A stretch of 64,000 bases of DNA from Vibrio maritimus (GCF_021441885.1 NZ_CP090439.1:1240001-1304000), one strand, 5' to 3'. Counted from the stretch's first letter, positions 1 to 10,181 are shown. Numbers and translations are program-made. Notes: generated by a model not told the origin, from the letters alone.

Positions 1-803
1 TTGTAACGACCGAGGTCTTTCTCTAGCTCGCCAGTGCTGTTTACGTTGCCAAATTTTTGAAACAGGTTACCACCTACATTGGTACCTTGATGGCAAATAA
101 CACAACCGAGATCCTGGAACTTTTTCCAGCCGTTCTGTGCTGCTGCAGGTAATGCGCTTTTGTTTCCATCCAAATATTGGTCGAATGGCGCATCGGGTGT
201 GTCTAGCGCCACCATAAAGGATTTGAGGGAGGCTTTTATATTTGCCTCGTTGATCTTGCCTTCAAAGTGTTTCGAGAATTTATCTTTGTAGTCCGATACT
301 GACGATACATAGTCGCTAATCTTTTGCCAGTTGGTATTCATTTCAAGCGGGTTGTGTACCGGACCATCCATCTGTGATTCCAGGCTTGATGCACGACCAT
401 CCCAGAAAAAACGTGAATTGTGGGCGATGTTAAATACTGTAGGAGAATTCCTTACTCCATTGCCCTTCACGCCTTTAGATACCTTAATATCTTCCGCACC
501 GTTGGTAAAAATGTGATGGCACGACTCACAGCTTACGCGTCCATTAGAGGAAAGGTTAGGATCAAGAAATAGCTGCATACCTAACTTGGCAATAGCGAGT
601 TCATTAGGCGTTAACTGCACAGGAGGAATGGGGGAAACAAGTGCCATAGCGCTTTGATTTACAGAGCGACTCTGACCTTTTATTGTTGACGAAGTATGGG
701 CGTTCGGTGACGTAAAAGTGAGAATAAGGTACATCGCAAGCACCAGTATTACACCTAAAGAAATTATCCACCTTATAATGACGATGTTCATAAAATGTTT
801 CAT
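1..803 (-). CDS. Di-haem cytochrome c peroxidase / MauG family protein, partial (C-terminus beyond window)
   Basis: Reading the minus strand from an ATG at 803 gives an open frame of about 267 residues that runs off the window start. An N-terminal hydrophobic segment (about residues 7-25) suggests a membrane anchor or signal peptide. Two c-type haem motifs are visible, CESCH in the first third and CVICH near the break, with MauG/CCP-type sequence between them (GVRNSPTVFN, FWDGRA). Family members are periplasmic di-haem enzymes that reduce hydrogen peroxide or oxidise other substrates. In-frame ATGs at 818 and 791 are alternative starts and none has a convincing ribosome site. No partner gene is visible. 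The family call is secure. The substrate and true start are not. Confidence 0.85.
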   Translation of the reverse strand, partial: MKHFMNIVIIRWIISLGVILVLAMYLILTFTSPNAHTSSTIKGQSRSVNQSAMALVSPIPPVQLTPNELAIAKLGMQLFLDPNLSSNGRVSCESCHHIFTNGAEDIKVSKGVKGNGVRNSPTVFNIAHNSRFFWDGRASSLESQMDGPVHNPLEMNTNWQKISDYVSSVSDYKDKFSKHFEGKINEANIKASLKSFMVALDTPDAPFDQYLDGNKSALPAAAQNGWKKFQDLGCVICHQGTNVGGNLFQKFGNVNSTGELEKDLGRY

Positions 804-1084
804 GTATATGGAATTCATGTAGCAGTATGGGATACTTATTCACCATTTCAATAAAAGGTAAAAAAACGCAAAAAATAGTGAACTCGTCGGCATTTCGTGG
901 TCTTAGAGGAAGTTTCTACGTGCCACATTGCTTAATTAGTGGCTAATGCGTTTTATAAAGTTATGTTTTTGTGTAACGTTTGTTGCTTTTTGCTACGCTT
1001 AATGTAACTTGTGAAATAGCGTGTATTCGATCTCGTTAGCCAAATATTGTATTGGTTTTTATAAATTTTTATTGGGTGGTTGTT

Positions 1085-2176
1085 ATGAAAACTCATTTAC
1101 GTGCTCTTACTCTGGCAGCAGCGATTGGCGTTGCTTTGACCGGTTGTAGCCCAGAGCCTGAAAAAACAGTCGAAGCGCCTGTAATTAGGCCAGTTAAAAC
1201 TGTCGTTATCGGTTTAGAAAACCAAAGTATGATCCGCGAATTTCCAGCGCGTGTGCTAGCTTCGGATCGTGCAGATATGGCTTTCCGTGTCGCTGGCAAA
1301 GTAAACAGTATTCCTGTGAAAGAAGGGGACAACGTCAAGAAAGGGACTGTCCTCGCTACACTGGACGACACAAACTTCAAACTTGCCGTTCGCGATACGC
1401 GCGCAACCTTGCAAAGAACTCAAGCTGACTTCAAACGTGCGCAAGAGTTGATTAAAGATAACTTCATCTCTCAGAAAGACTTTGAGCAGTTGCGTGCTAA
1501 CTTAACGCGAGCAAAAGCAGCTTACGATAAAGCCAACACTGAGCTTAGCTACACCAAACTTTTAGCGCCTTTTGACGGTTTCGTCGCTCAGCGTGATATT
1601 CAAAACTTCGAAAACGTTGAAGCGAAACAAGTGGTGTTTACATTCCAGAACCTAAACACCCTTGAACTGAAGTTCAATGTTCCTGAGAAACTTGTGCGTC
1701 AGATTCGCGATGAGCAAGCAGAGGATCCTGTTGAGATACCGGTTTTTGCTTATTTCGACGTTGCTCGTGAAAAGCCATACCCAGTAACAGTCACTGAAGT
1801 ATCCTCAAAAGCAGATTCAGATACTCAGACGTTTGAAGTAACGGTTTCTATGGAAGCGCCAACAGACCAGAACATTCTTCCAGGAATGACAGGCTATGTA
1901 ACGGCGGACTTCTCTAAGTTGCAAGAGACTTCAGGTTCAATTCAGGTACCCGCAACCGCTGTAGTTAGCGACAACGCTCACAATGCGACAGTCTGGGTAG
2001 TACAAGAAGATAATACTGTTGCACCAAAGCCTGTTGAAGTATCAACCATGTCTGGGGATCGCATCACAATTCTTTCTGGCCTAGAGATGGGCGAGCGCAT
2101 TGTAACGGTTGGTGTGCCATTCCTTATTGAAGGCATGGAAGTCAGCTTGATGCCAGAGATCGATCAAGCGCAATAA
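1085..2176 (+). CDS. RND efflux periplasmic adaptor (membrane fusion) lipoprotein
   Basis: The 363-residue protein has a lipoprotein signal peptide ending in a lipobox (LTGC, Cys21), so it should be anchored in the inner membrane. The sequence then follows the membrane-fusion layout: a lipoyl-like half motif near residue 60 (GKVNSIPVKEGDNVKKG), a coiled-coil hairpin (about 95-155), the second lipoyl half (LLAPFDGFVAQRDI) and a beta-barrel region. It would link the inner-membrane pump to an outer-membrane channel. The longer frame begins with TTG at 1052; the ATG at 1085 fits the signal peptide better. The pump gene follows after 31 bases, so the two form an operon. No outer-membrane factor or local regulator is seen. 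Confidence 0.9.
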   Translation: MKTHLRALTLAAAIGVALTGCSPEPEKTVEAPVIRPVKTVVIGLENQSMIREFPARVLASDRADMAFRVAGKVNSIPVKEGDNVKKGTVLATLDDTNFKLAVRDTRATLQRTQADFKRAQELIKDNFISQKDFEQLRANLTRAKAAYDKANTELSYTKLLAPFDGFVAQRDIQNFENVEAKQVVFTFQNLNTLELKFNVPEKLVRQIRDEQAEDPVEIPVFAYFDVAREKPYPVTVTEVSSKADSDTQTFEVTVSMEAPTDQNILPGMTGYVTADFSKLQETSGSIQVPATAVVSDNAHNATVWVVQEDNTVAPKPVEVSTMSGDRITILSGLEMGERIVTVGVPFLIEGMEVSLMPEIDQAQ

Positions 2177-2207
2177 ACCACTGTGACTCAGCAAGAAGAG
2201 AAGTTAT

Positions 2208-5200
2208 ATGAATTTAGGTGAGTATTCAGTTAAGAATAAAGTCAACAGTTGGCTATTAGTCCTGTTGATGACCATTGGCGGTATCTTAGCCTACTTTGAG
2301 ATGGGTAAACTTGAGGATCCAGCGTTTACTATCAAAGAAGCCAAGATTATTACCACTTATCCAGGCGCTTCGCCTCAGGAAGTGTACGATGAGGTAACGT
2401 ATCACATCGAAGATGCGGTACGTTTGCTTGGTCAAGTTAAGCGCATCAAGCGCTCAGTGACTCGTGAAGGTCTCTCGGACATTACCATCGAATTTAAAGA
2501 TGAGTATACCTCTGCCGAAATGCCGGGCATTTATGATGAACTTCGTCGTAAGATCGCTGATAACAAGCATAAACTGCCTCCAGGTGCAGGTGAGCCGCAA
2601 ATTATCGATGATTTTGCCGACGTTTACGGTGGTTTCATGGCGCTTAACGGCGAAGGGTATACTTATCGAGAGCTAAAAGATGTTGCTGACAATCTTAAGA
2701 AGCAGCTTGTTCTCGTCCCTGGTGTGCGTAAAGTCTCAATCGATGGCGACCAAAAAGAAGTGGTTTACGTGCAGATGTCTCGCACGAAAATGGCTGAACT
2801 TGGCATCGATATGGCGACGATTGAAAATCTCCTTCAATCTCAGAACTTGGTATCTGATTCAGGTCGATTCCGCGTTGGTCCAGAGTACATTCGTATCGAG
2901 CCAACGGGCTCGTTCAAGCATGTAAGTGAAATCGAAGATCTGCTTATCTCAAGTAACGATAAGAAGCTCATTCGCCTCGGTGATATTGCTAAAGTTACAC
3001 GTGAGTATGACGACCAACCAAGCAAACTTATCTACTTTAACGGTAAGCCGTCATTGACCGTTGGTATCTCAATGCTAAGCGGCCGTAACGTAGTCGAAGT
3101 AGGCGCATTGATCGAAGACAAGCTAGCGAGCTTGGAAAACCAGATCCCGCTTGGGATGAACCTAGACATCATCTACAACCAGCCTCAAGAAGTCGATCAA
3201 TCGGTAGCAGGTTTTGTGACCAATACGGTTGAGGCTCTAATTATCGTAGTTGTGGTACTTCTTGCCTTTATGGGACTTCGTGTAGGTCTTATCATCGGTG
3301 CAGTACTGATGATTACCGTAGCAGGTACGCTGGCGCTAATGCATCTGTATGGCATTGAACTGCAACGTATCTCGCTTGGTGCATTGATCATTGCTCTCGG
3401 GATGCTGGTGGATAACGCCATCGTTGTCGCCGAAGGTATGATGATACGGATCAAGCGTGGTATGCCTGCCATGAAAGCGGCCGGTGAAGTGGTTGGTGCG
3501 AATGGTTGGGCGCTACTCGGCGGTACTGCGGTTGGTATCCTTGCGTTCGCGGCGATTGGTATGTCGCAGAGTAACACAGGTGAGTTCACTCGTTCTCTAT
3601 TCTACGTAATCCTCATTTCGCTGTCTTTAAGTTGGGTAACGGCGGTATCTACAACACCACTGTTGTGTGCGCTGCTACTCAAGAAAGATGATAAGAAAGA
3701 AGGGGAAGAGGAAAAAGATCCTTACGCTGGTGCTGGTTTTGTTATCTACAAAGGCATTCTTAAGTTCGCACTCAAGCAGCGTGTGCTAACTATAGGCGTC
3801 ATCCTTGCGATGTTCGTGTCTGCCGTTTGGGGCTTTGGTTTCGTTAAGAATGCCTTCTTCCCGAATGCGAATACGCCGATGTTCTTCGTAGATATCTGGG
3901 AAGTTGAAGGAACGGACATTCATCAAACCCGCGACGATACTCTCAAAGTTGCTGAGTTTATTCGTGGACAAGAAGGTGTTGAATGGACAGCGACCTTTAT
4001 TGGTGGTGGTGCATCTCGTTTCTCGCTGGTATATACACCACAAGACTCAACTAAAGCTTATGGGCAGATCATTGTTCGTACCGAAAACCGTGAGATGATC
4101 GCGGATCTTCAAACGAAAATTGATCAGTTCATGACGGACAACATTGAAAGTATCGAGCCGAAGATTAAGAGTCTTCGTATCGGTCCTGGACGTGACTCTA
4201 AGATCGAAGCTCGCTTTGCAGGTCCGGATCCTGAAGTTCTGCGTGACTTATCGTCTCAGGCTGAAGCGATTATGCATGCGGATCCTGGCGCGAAAGAAGT
4301 ACGTAATGACTGGCGTCAACCAGTTAAGCTCATCAAGCCTATCTTTAACGAACAGGTAGCACGCCAGTTAGGTGTGACGAGAACTGAGCTTACTGCGTCA
4401 CTGCGTGCGGCTAGTGAGGGTACTCAAGTCGGTATCTATCGCGATGGTGTGCGTTTGTTGCCAATCTACTTCCGAGCGGATGCAAGTGAGCGTCAAGACG
4501 TATCTCAGTTGATGGATGCCCAAGTATACAGTCCTGTACTTGAACGCACGGTTCCAATCGCTCAGGTAGTCGTTGGTTTTGAGACGGTTTGGGAAGATGC
4601 CATGATTCGTGGTCGTGATCGACTCACAACCATCATTGCATCAGCTAACCCAACCGGTGAGCTAGCAGCACCGCTGTTCGAGCGATTGAAACCTCAAATT
4701 GAAGCGATCGAGCTACCACCAGGCTACACGATGGACTGGGGTGGTGAGTATGAAGACTCTGCAGAAGCACAAGGCGCACTATTTAGCGCAATTCCTGTGT
4801 CATTCATCATGATGATCATTGTTGTCGTGTTGCTATTCGGTAAGGTTCGTCAGCCACTGATTATCTGGATCACGGTGCCACTTGCGATTATCGGTATCAC
4901 AGCGGGTCTACTGTTACTTGATGGGGCTTTCGACTTTATGGCGCTACTGGGTGCGTTGAGTCTGATAGGTCTGTTGATTAAGAATGCGATCGTACTCCTC
5001 GAAGAAATCGACATGCAGGCAGAAGAGAAACCTATCTACGATGCGATTATTGATTCTTCGATCTCTCGTATGCGACCGGTTATGCTGGCGGCATGTACAA
5101 CGATCTTAGGTATGATCCCTCTGCTAAGCGATGTGTTCTTCGTAAACATGTCCATTACGGTGATGTTTGGTCTTGGCTTCGCGACCGTTCTAACACTGGT

Positions 5201-5252
5201 GTTTATCCCAGTTATGTACGCGATTCTGTTCAAGGCTAAGAACCCAGCCTAA
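2208..5252 (+). CDS. RND family efflux transporter permease subunit
   Basis: The 1014-residue protein has the typical length of an AcrB/MexB-type pump. It has a first membrane helix near residues 12-30, a large periplasmic loop, a six-helix block around 335-485 containing the proton-relay style GMLVDNAIVVAEG segment, a second loop, and a final helix block near 855-1005. A good ribosome site (AGAAG) precedes the ATG. It lies just behind the adaptor gene and ends at a strong terminator, so the unit is a two-gene efflux operon exporting drugs, dyes, detergents or metabolites by proton antiport. Vibrio genomes carry several such systems and I cannot assign this one to a named Vex pump. Confidence 0.93.
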   Translation: MNLGEYSVKNKVNSWLLVLLMTIGGILAYFEMGKLEDPAFTIKEAKIITTYPGASPQEVYDEVTYHIEDAVRLLGQVKRIKRSVTREGLSDITIEFKDEYTSAEMPGIYDELRRKIADNKHKLPPGAGEPQIIDDFADVYGGFMALNGEGYTYRELKDVADNLKKQLVLVPGVRKVSIDGDQKEVVYVQMSRTKMAELGIDMATIENLLQSQNLVSDSGRFRVGPEYIRIEPTGSFKHVSEIEDLLISSNDKKLIRLGDIAKVTREYDDQPSKLIYFNGKPSLTVGISMLSGRNVVEVGALIEDKLASLENQIPLGMNLDIIYNQPQEVDQSVAGFVTNTVEALIIVVVVLLAFMGLRVGLIIGAVLMITVAGTLALMHLYGIELQRISLGALIIALGMLVDNAIVVAEGMMIRIKRGMPAMKAAGEVVGANGWALLGGTAVGILAFAAIGMSQSNTGEFTRSLFYVILISLSLSWVTAVSTTPLLCALLLKKDDKKEGEEEKDPYAGAGFVIYKGILKFALKQRVLTIGVILAMFVSAVWGFGFVKNAFFPNANTPMFFVDIWEVEGTDIHQTRDDTLKVAEFIRGQEGVEWTATFIGGGASRFSLVYTPQDSTKAYGQIIVRTENREMIADLQTKIDQFMTDNIESIEPKIKSLRIGPGRDSKIEARFAGPDPEVLRDLSSQAEAIMHADPGAKEVRNDWRQPVKLIKPIFNEQVARQLGVTRTELTASLRAASEGTQVGIYRDGVRLLPIYFRADASERQDVSQLMDAQVYSPVLERTVPIAQVVVGFETVWEDAMIRGRDRLTTIIASANPTGELAAPLFERLKPQIEAIELPPGYTMDWGGEYEDSAEAQGALFSAIPVSFIMMIIVVVLLFGKVRQPLIIWITVPLAIIGITAGLLLLDGAFDFMALLGALSLIGLLIKNAIVLLEEIDMQAEEKPIYDAIIDSSISRMRPVMLAACTTILGMIPLLSDVFFVNMSITVMFGLGFATVLTLVFIPVMYAILFKAKNPA

Positions 5253-5275
5253 AAGCAATCTCGTAATTAAATAAG

Positions 5276-5302
5276 AAAAACCCAGGAGTGAACCTGGGTT
5301 TT
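5276..5302. terminator. Intrinsic terminator, possibly bidirectional
   Basis: CCCAGG pairs with CCTGGG around AGTGAA, flanked by A and T runs. It closes the RND operon and faces the end of the minus-strand hydrolase gene. Confidence 0.85.
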
Positions 5303-5343
5303 CTATTTTTTGCGTTTAAGAATAGCTAAATGGAGTCACTTAG

Positions 5344-6096
5344 CTACATAGCCTTAACGCCGGTCTTTTCTTCTAAGAAGCCAGTGAATGCCATCCAAGA
5401 CTTCTGGTCTGCATCCTCACGGTAGCGATCTGAGCCAAATACGGTGAACGCATGCGGTGCACCGCTGTAGGTAATCATCTCATGTTTAACGCCGCTCTCT
5501 TCGAGCTCAACCGCTAAGGCTGCAAACTGGGACATCGGGATTGCTGAATCAGCCGTGCCGTGTAAAACCATGATTGGTGCCTTAGTTTGTGCATAGTTTT
5601 GGCCTTCTGGCGTTTTCAAACCGCCGTGGAAGGTCACAAAGCCCCTTGCGTTCATACCTGCGCGTGCTGATTCTAACGCTGCTGCACCGCCGAAGCAGTA
5701 GCCCATGACAACCGTATTGTCGAGATTGCCACCTAGCTTACCAGCTTCCGCTAATCCTGCCGCCATTAAGGCTTGGAGTTTATCGCGGTTTTTGTAGAGC
5801 TCGCCAGTATGCTGCCTTTTGTCTTCAACTTTTGTTGGGCGGACATCTTGCCCGAATAAATCCACAGCAAAAACGTTGTAACCCATTTCGTTGAGCATTT
5901 CTGCACGCTTTTCTTCATATTCGGTCAAACCGTCCCAATCATGTACTAAGAGTACGAGCGGAGCGGTATTGCTCACTTTAGCCCAGTAGCCTTCATACGG
6001 TTCGCCATCTACGTTGTAGATAACATGCTCGCCCGCTAATGCGACAGGCGCCATTAATGCTGCACAGACGGTAAGTCCTTTGAGTGTTGTTTTCAT
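5344..6096 (-). CDS. Dienelactone hydrolase family protein, exported
   Basis: The 250-residue protein starts with a signal peptide (cleavage probable after ALAG, about residue 22), so it is probably periplasmic. The alpha/beta-hydrolase fold is indicated by LLVHDWDG, the nucleophile elbow GYCFGG with a cysteine (about residue 133), an acid in GTADSAIP and a histidine in GAPHAF. Together these form the Cys-Asp-His triad of dienelactone hydrolases. Family members hydrolyse cyclic esters or related acyl bonds. The true substrate is unknown, and an exported version is less usual than the cytoplasmic type. A ribosome site (AAGGG) precedes the ATG. It is a single-gene unit convergent with the RND operon. 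Confidence 0.85.
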   Translation of the reverse strand: MKTTLKGLTVCAALMAPVALAGEHVIYNVDGEPYEGYWAKVSNTAPLVLLVHDWDGLTEYEEKRAEMLNEMGYNVFAVDLFGQDVRPTKVEDKRQHTGELYKNRDKLQALMAAGLAEAGKLGGNLDNTVVMGYCFGGAAALESARAGMNARGFVTFHGGLKTPEGQNYAQTKAPIMVLHGTADSAIPMSQFAALAVELEESGVKHEMITYSGAPHAFTVFGSDRYREDADQKSWMAFTGFLEEKTGVKAM

Positions 6097-6312
6097 TGTT
6101 TTCCCTTTTGTCTGACATTTGTCATCAAAAGCTTAGTACGTCTTGAAATGCTTTATGGATGAATTTGCGAGAAATTTTTCTATTTAATTTATCGATTTTT
6201 TCTCAATGGCTTAGGTGGCGTTTGGGATATTCAATTAAATGATTGGACTGGCGGCCAAGCGTTAGCGCTTCAAACCATTCAGTGTATACTGGTTAATGAA
6301 CTGTATACATGG

Positions 6313-7458
6313 ATGTTGTTAATGTTAAATCACCTTATTAGTCAATGCTTAAGGCGTACTTCTTTCCTCTCTTTACTAGGACTTTTGAGCGTATCTTCAT
6401 GGTCTGCTATCGCGGCAGAATATAAAGACCATGTTGATGATAAAAAATCCAAAGTAGATAGCACTAGTAAAACCAATGAGGAGAAGCAAGGGTTTATCGC
6501 CTTACCCATTCCAATGTCAAACCCAACGCTGGGTACAGGTGTGCAGTTAGTTGGGCTCTATATGCATGCTAAAGAGCCTGGCTCAAAAGCTCATAATGAC
6601 ACATCCGGCATTATCGGCATGTATACCTCTACCGAGAGTTGGCTAGTTGGTGCATTTCATGACGGGGCATTAAAAGACGACTCAGTGAGATACACCGGTG
6701 GGATTTTCCATGGTGATCTGAAACTCAAGTACTATGGGGACGGTAACGATCCTATATTTGCAGGTAATCCACTCAAGTACGACATGAAGATGAGTGGCGT
6801 GATGTTACGAGCCCTGTTTCAAGTCTTTGATTCCCATTGGTATATAGGTCCCCAATACAACTATATGCAAACCGACATTAACTTTCGTGAATTGAATGAA
6901 TTTTGGCCTGAGGAAGAACGGGTAAAATCTGGCGGTCTTGGTGCCGTCATACACTACGATACTCGTGATGATAACTATTACCCAACTGAAGGTTGGTATA
7001 CCCAGTTTAGCTATATGGATTACGGACAAAATTGGGGTGGGGATGGTAATTACAATATAGGCAAGCTATCGACAAGCAACTACTGGAGTGTCAGAAATGA
7101 CTTAGTCATTGCTTCTCAATTAACCGGAATGACCAGTGGAGGTGATGTCCCGTTTTATGAGAAACCGACACTTCAAATGCGAGGCTTTAACCATGGTCGC
7201 TATAGAAATGACAATATCGTGCAAGCGCAGTTCGAGGGGCGTTGGACGTTTTTGGAGCGATTTGGTCTAGTTGGTTTTGTTGGGTTTGGTAAGACCGCCG
7301 AAGCGGAGCAAGATATCTTAAGCCAGAGTACCGTCGTGACCAAAGGCGTTGGCCTTAGGTGGCAGCCCGTCGAGCAAAAGAAAATGAACATCCGACTTGA
7401 TGTCGCTCGAGGACCGGAGGAAAGCACACTTCACTTATCCGTGGGTGAAGCATTCTAG
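6313..7458 (+). CDS. Small BamA/TamA (Omp85, surface antigen D15) family outer-membrane protein
   Basis: The 381-residue protein has an N-terminal signal region ending near AIAAE (about residue 35), then a beta-rich sequence with an aromatic alternating pattern. It has D15-type C-terminal barrel features: the segment YDTRDDNYYPTEGW near residue 215 and the barrel end LHLSVGEAF. It is far shorter than BamA (about 800 residues) and has no room for five POTRA domains, so it is an orphan single-barrel member. Similar short proteins in proteobacteria have no agreed function. The start is the first ATG (6313); another lies at 6322. A GC-rich hairpin follows the stop. Confidence 0.75.
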   Translation: MLLMLNHLISQCLRRTSFLSLLGLLSVSSWSAIAAEYKDHVDDKKSKVDSTSKTNEEKQGFIALPIPMSNPTLGTGVQLVGLYMHAKEPGSKAHNDTSGIIGMYTSTESWLVGAFHDGALKDDSVRYTGGIFHGDLKLKYYGDGNDPIFAGNPLKYDMKMSGVMLRALFQVFDSHWYIGPQYNYMQTDINFRELNEFWPEEERVKSGGLGAVIHYDTRDDNYYPTEGWYTQFSYMDYGQNWGGDGNYNIGKLSTSNYWSVRNDLVIASQLTGMTSGGDVPFYEKPTLQMRGFNHGRYRNDNIVQAQFEGRWTFLERFGLVGFVGFGKTAEAEQDILSQSTVVTKGVGLRWQPVEQKKMNIRLDVARGPEESTLHLSVGEAF

Positions 7459-7470
7459 AGATTGCGTAAA

Positions 7471-7486
7471 GGGGGCATAAGCCCCC
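7471..7486. terminator. GC-rich hairpin between convergent genes
   Basis: GGGGGC pairs with GCCCCC around ATAA. It lies between the convergent Omp85-type gene and the DcuC-type gene. The T tract is poor on both strands. Confidence 0.6.
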
Positions 7487-7499
7487 ATTAGTTTGAGTG

Positions 7500-8867
7500 C
7501 TAAACGGTCATTGGTACTAAGACTAAAGTGCCAAGAATCACCGTAATCAAACCCGCTATAACAGGTACAGACGTACGTTTTACAACCTCAAAAGGCGAGA
7601 TCTGTGCCATCCCCGATGTTGCAACAATAACACCTGAAACCGGTGAAATGGTTCGACCCAAGTTCGAAGCTTGAAGCATAGGGATGATAAGAAACGCTGG
7701 GTTAAGTCCCATTTTTGCTGCGAGTGATGGAGCGAGCTCTACAAATGCATAGAATGGCGCGTTACCTGAGCCAGTGGCGATGGCTGCGGCAACAGTTAGG
7801 CCCGTTAGGATAAGCATAAGCGCGATACCGCCAGCCCCGGCTTTGTCCGCCAGATGCAGTAGGTTATCGATAGCGCCAATAGACATCAGACCTTGCGCAA
7901 ATACACCCGCCGCGACCAATAGCATGACAACGCCTTTGAATGCGTCTGCCATACCTTGGTAACAAGACTCGAGATCTTCCAATGTTTGTTTGCCATTGAA
8001 GCGTTTGGTCACGAAATCAACAAGCGCGCCCAGGAAAATAGAACCTACCACAATAGTATAGATGTCGAGAGTTAACCCCGGGATTGTACGGCCGTTGAAA
8101 AGAAAAACACCGATAATTGGTAGGAAAGGCAGCACACAGTAAAAAGCTGGCGCGTTTACTTCCATCTCAGAGACATCAACGCGCTCCATTGGTGTATTGT
8201 CTTTCTTGTCTAGGTATTTGTTCCAGAAAAAGGCAGCGACTGCCATGACAATAATAGCGCAAATAGAAACCGGTAAAACGGTTTGTACAGCAAACACATC
8301 CAGCGCCAAGCCGGACTTCTCTGCAGCAATCACAACATCACCAGAGGTTGGCGATAGGATAATCGCTGCAGGAGATGCACAGACCGCGACAGCTGCCGGA
8401 CGAGAAATCCCCATAGCGGTCATCATAGGAAAGAGCGTTGCCATTAGGAGGACGCCTAGACCAGTGGCTGAACTCACAGCCAAAGACATCAGACAAGCCA
8501 CGATGTATGCCGCAACCAGCAGCACGTATGGAGAGGTGATGAATGACAGAGGCTTTGAGAATTGTTTAACGACAACGTTATTCGCGCCGATGTGCGTCAT
8601 GTAAGAGGCAAAGCCACACAGCAACATGATTTGCATGCCCAAGCCTCCACCGCGGTATTGAAGCATGTATTTCACGTATTCCAGTGCATCGGTGACCATA
8701 TTCCCGGTCGACGTAATCTTTGCAGGCAGTACAGTGTGCCCCAAAATACCGGTGAGTAGCAGCAGGAAAATCCCTGCTGTTAGCAACACGCCAGCGGGCT
8801 TATAGCCTTTAACAATAAAATAGCCCACGGTGATGGTGACGACTAGGCCGATCATCAGTTCTAACAT
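7500..8867 (-). CDS. dcuC: DcuC-type anaerobic C4-dicarboxylate transporter
   Basis: This 455-residue integral membrane protein has about 12 hydrophobic segments and a sequence typical of the DcuC family (for example SSATGLGVLLMATLFP and SPTSGDVVIAAEKSGL). DcuC carriers move succinate, fumarate or malate across the inner membrane, mainly in succinate efflux under fermentative conditions. A strong ribosome site (GGGGAGA) lies before the ATG. A LysR gene starts 417 bases away on the other strand and is the obvious candidate regulator. The related DcuD type cannot be excluded from sequence alone. Confidence 0.82.
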   Translation of the reverse strand: MLELMIGLVVTITVGYFIVKGYKPAGVLLTAGIFLLLLTGILGHTVLPAKITSTGNMVTDALEYVKYMLQYRGGGLGMQIMLLCGFASYMTHIGANNVVVKQFSKPLSFITSPYVLLVAAYIVACLMSLAVSSATGLGVLLMATLFPMMTAMGISRPAAVAVCASPAAIILSPTSGDVVIAAEKSGLALDVFAVQTVLPVSICAIIVMAVAAFFWNKYLDKKDNTPMERVDVSEMEVNAPAFYCVLPFLPIIGVFLFNGRTIPGLTLDIYTIVVGSIFLGALVDFVTKRFNGKQTLEDLESCYQGMADAFKGVVMLLVAAGVFAQGLMSIGAIDNLLHLADKAGAGGIALMLILTGLTVAAAIATGSGNAPFYAFVELAPSLAAKMGLNPAFLIIPMLQASNLGRTISPVSGVIVATSGMAQISPFEVVKRTSVPVIAGLITVILGTLVLVPMTV

Positions 8868-9284
8868 AAATCTCCCCTGATACTGTTAAAAAGTTCGTCT
8901 ATTTATTTCTAAATGTGTCAGGAACTGTACAGATAAATGTTTTGTAGCACGAGTGCAGTACGGCATATTGATGATCTAGAACAAACAATATTTTCATATG
9001 AGAAAATGGTGTATCTAACTGGTTAAATGATGTATTTCCAGTTGTTAATATTGTTATTATTTTATGGTTTGAATATTTTAACTGGCTCACATGTGGGCTT
9101 GAGTGAGGCTGAGCTCTATTTTTAATGGTTTGAGGTGGTTGGCGGCCAAAGTGGACATTTAATTGCTTCTAGTTTCTTGTAGCACTGACTGAAAATTGAG
9201 AAGTGCGTTGTTTAGGCTAACAATAGTTGCAATTTGCCCATCAGCGAACACAATATAGAAATATACTCAATACGCGCGCAACCT
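8868..9284. other. Divergent intergenic region dcuC / LysR gene
   Basis: These 417 bases hold no convincing gene; a 63-codon minus-strand frame at 8899-9090 has low-complexity sequence and no ribosome site. The stretch is AT-rich and should contain both divergent promoters. I cannot assign a specific operator. Confidence 0.5.
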
Positions 9285-10181
9285 ATGTATCACTCTTCTA
9301 TAAATCTGCTTGATATTCGTGCTTTTGTTCTTGTGGCAAACATGGGTAACTTTACTAAGGCTGCTGAGGCTCTTGGTGTTTCTCGTTCCCACGTTTCTCG
9401 TCAAATTCAGTCACTTGAAAAACAAATGGGCGTCAGTTTAATCATTCGCACCACACGTTCGATGAAGCTCACTGATGCTGGATTGAGCTTTTTGTCGTCC
9501 TGCGATCAAGCTTTGCATACGATAGATAAAGCAGTACATACCGCAGTCGATGATACTGAGACGATTCGTGGCAATATCAAGATCAACTGTGTTGGAGGCT
9601 ACTTAGGAGAAGAAGTGGTCGCTGTGGCTGTCGCTCAGTTTCTAAATGCGTATCCTGATGTCACTATAGAATTAGATTTTTCCAGCCATCGTGTTGATTT
9701 ACTGGAAGAAGAGTTTGATCTCGCCATTCGTATGGGCGATCTTGCCGATGCGAGCTATGTAGCCAGACGTTTGACGACTATCGAGATGCAAACCCTAGCA
9801 AGTCCAGTATACCTAGCAAACAACCCAGCACTGACACATCCAAAACAGCTAAAAGAGCATAAGTGTATTACAGGGTCGGTGAAAAAGTGGCATTTTGAGC
9901 ATATTCACACCGCCGAATCTATCGAAGTACCTATTGAAAGCGCTCTGAGCTGTAAAAATGGTCGGGTATTGGTAAATGCAGCAAAACAAGGTGTGGGGTT
10001 AATTAGAGTTCCAGCCGTGTACTGTGAAGAAGAGATTCGACAAGGTGTACTTGTGCCAGTGTTTGAGGATTGGCGTATACGAGATGTACCACTTTCTCTC
10101 ATCTATCATAAAGATAGATTTCAGCCTAATCGGATCCGAGCCTGTGTGAACCATCTTATCGAAGCCTTTAAAGATACATAG
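9285..10181 (+). CDS. LysR family transcriptional regulator
   Basis: The 298-residue protein has an N-terminal winged helix-turn-helix (about residues 8-65, FTKAAEALGVSRSHVSRQIQ) and a LysR substrate-binding domain (about 90-290). The longer frame begins at TTG 9234. The ATG at 9285 gives the usual length and puts the helix-turn-helix in its normal position. The sequence IRGNIKINCVGGYLGEE resembles the CrgA/DsdC-like group of small-ligand regulators. It faces dcuC across 417 bases, suggesting control of that carrier in response to a dicarboxylate. That link is inferred from position only. Confidence 0.87.
   Translation: MYHSSINLLDIRAFVLVANMGNFTKAAEALGVSRSHVSRQIQSLEKQMGVSLIIRTTRSMKLTDAGLSFLSSCDQALHTIDKAVHTAVDDTETIRGNIKINCVGGYLGEEVVAVAVAQFLNAYPDVTIELDFSSHRVDLLEEEFDLAIRMGDLADASYVARRLTTIEMQTLASPVYLANNPALTHPKQLKEHKCITGSVKKWHFEHIHTAESIEVPIESALSCKNGRVLVNAAKQGVGLIRVPAVYCEEEIRQGVLVPVFEDWRIRDVPLSLIYHKDRFQPNRIRACVNHLIEAFKDT

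Noticed and set aside
604..846. 80-codon minus-strand frame (MVNKYPILLHEF...)
   Set aside because: It overlaps the N-terminal part of the cytochrome c peroxidase in another frame. The peroxidase frame has two haem motifs and this one has no recognisable features.
3197..3589. 130-codon antisense frame within the RND pump gene
   Set aside because: It is the mirror of a conserved membrane-helix block and is rich in Ser/Thr/Ile as expected from reverse reading. No independent support.
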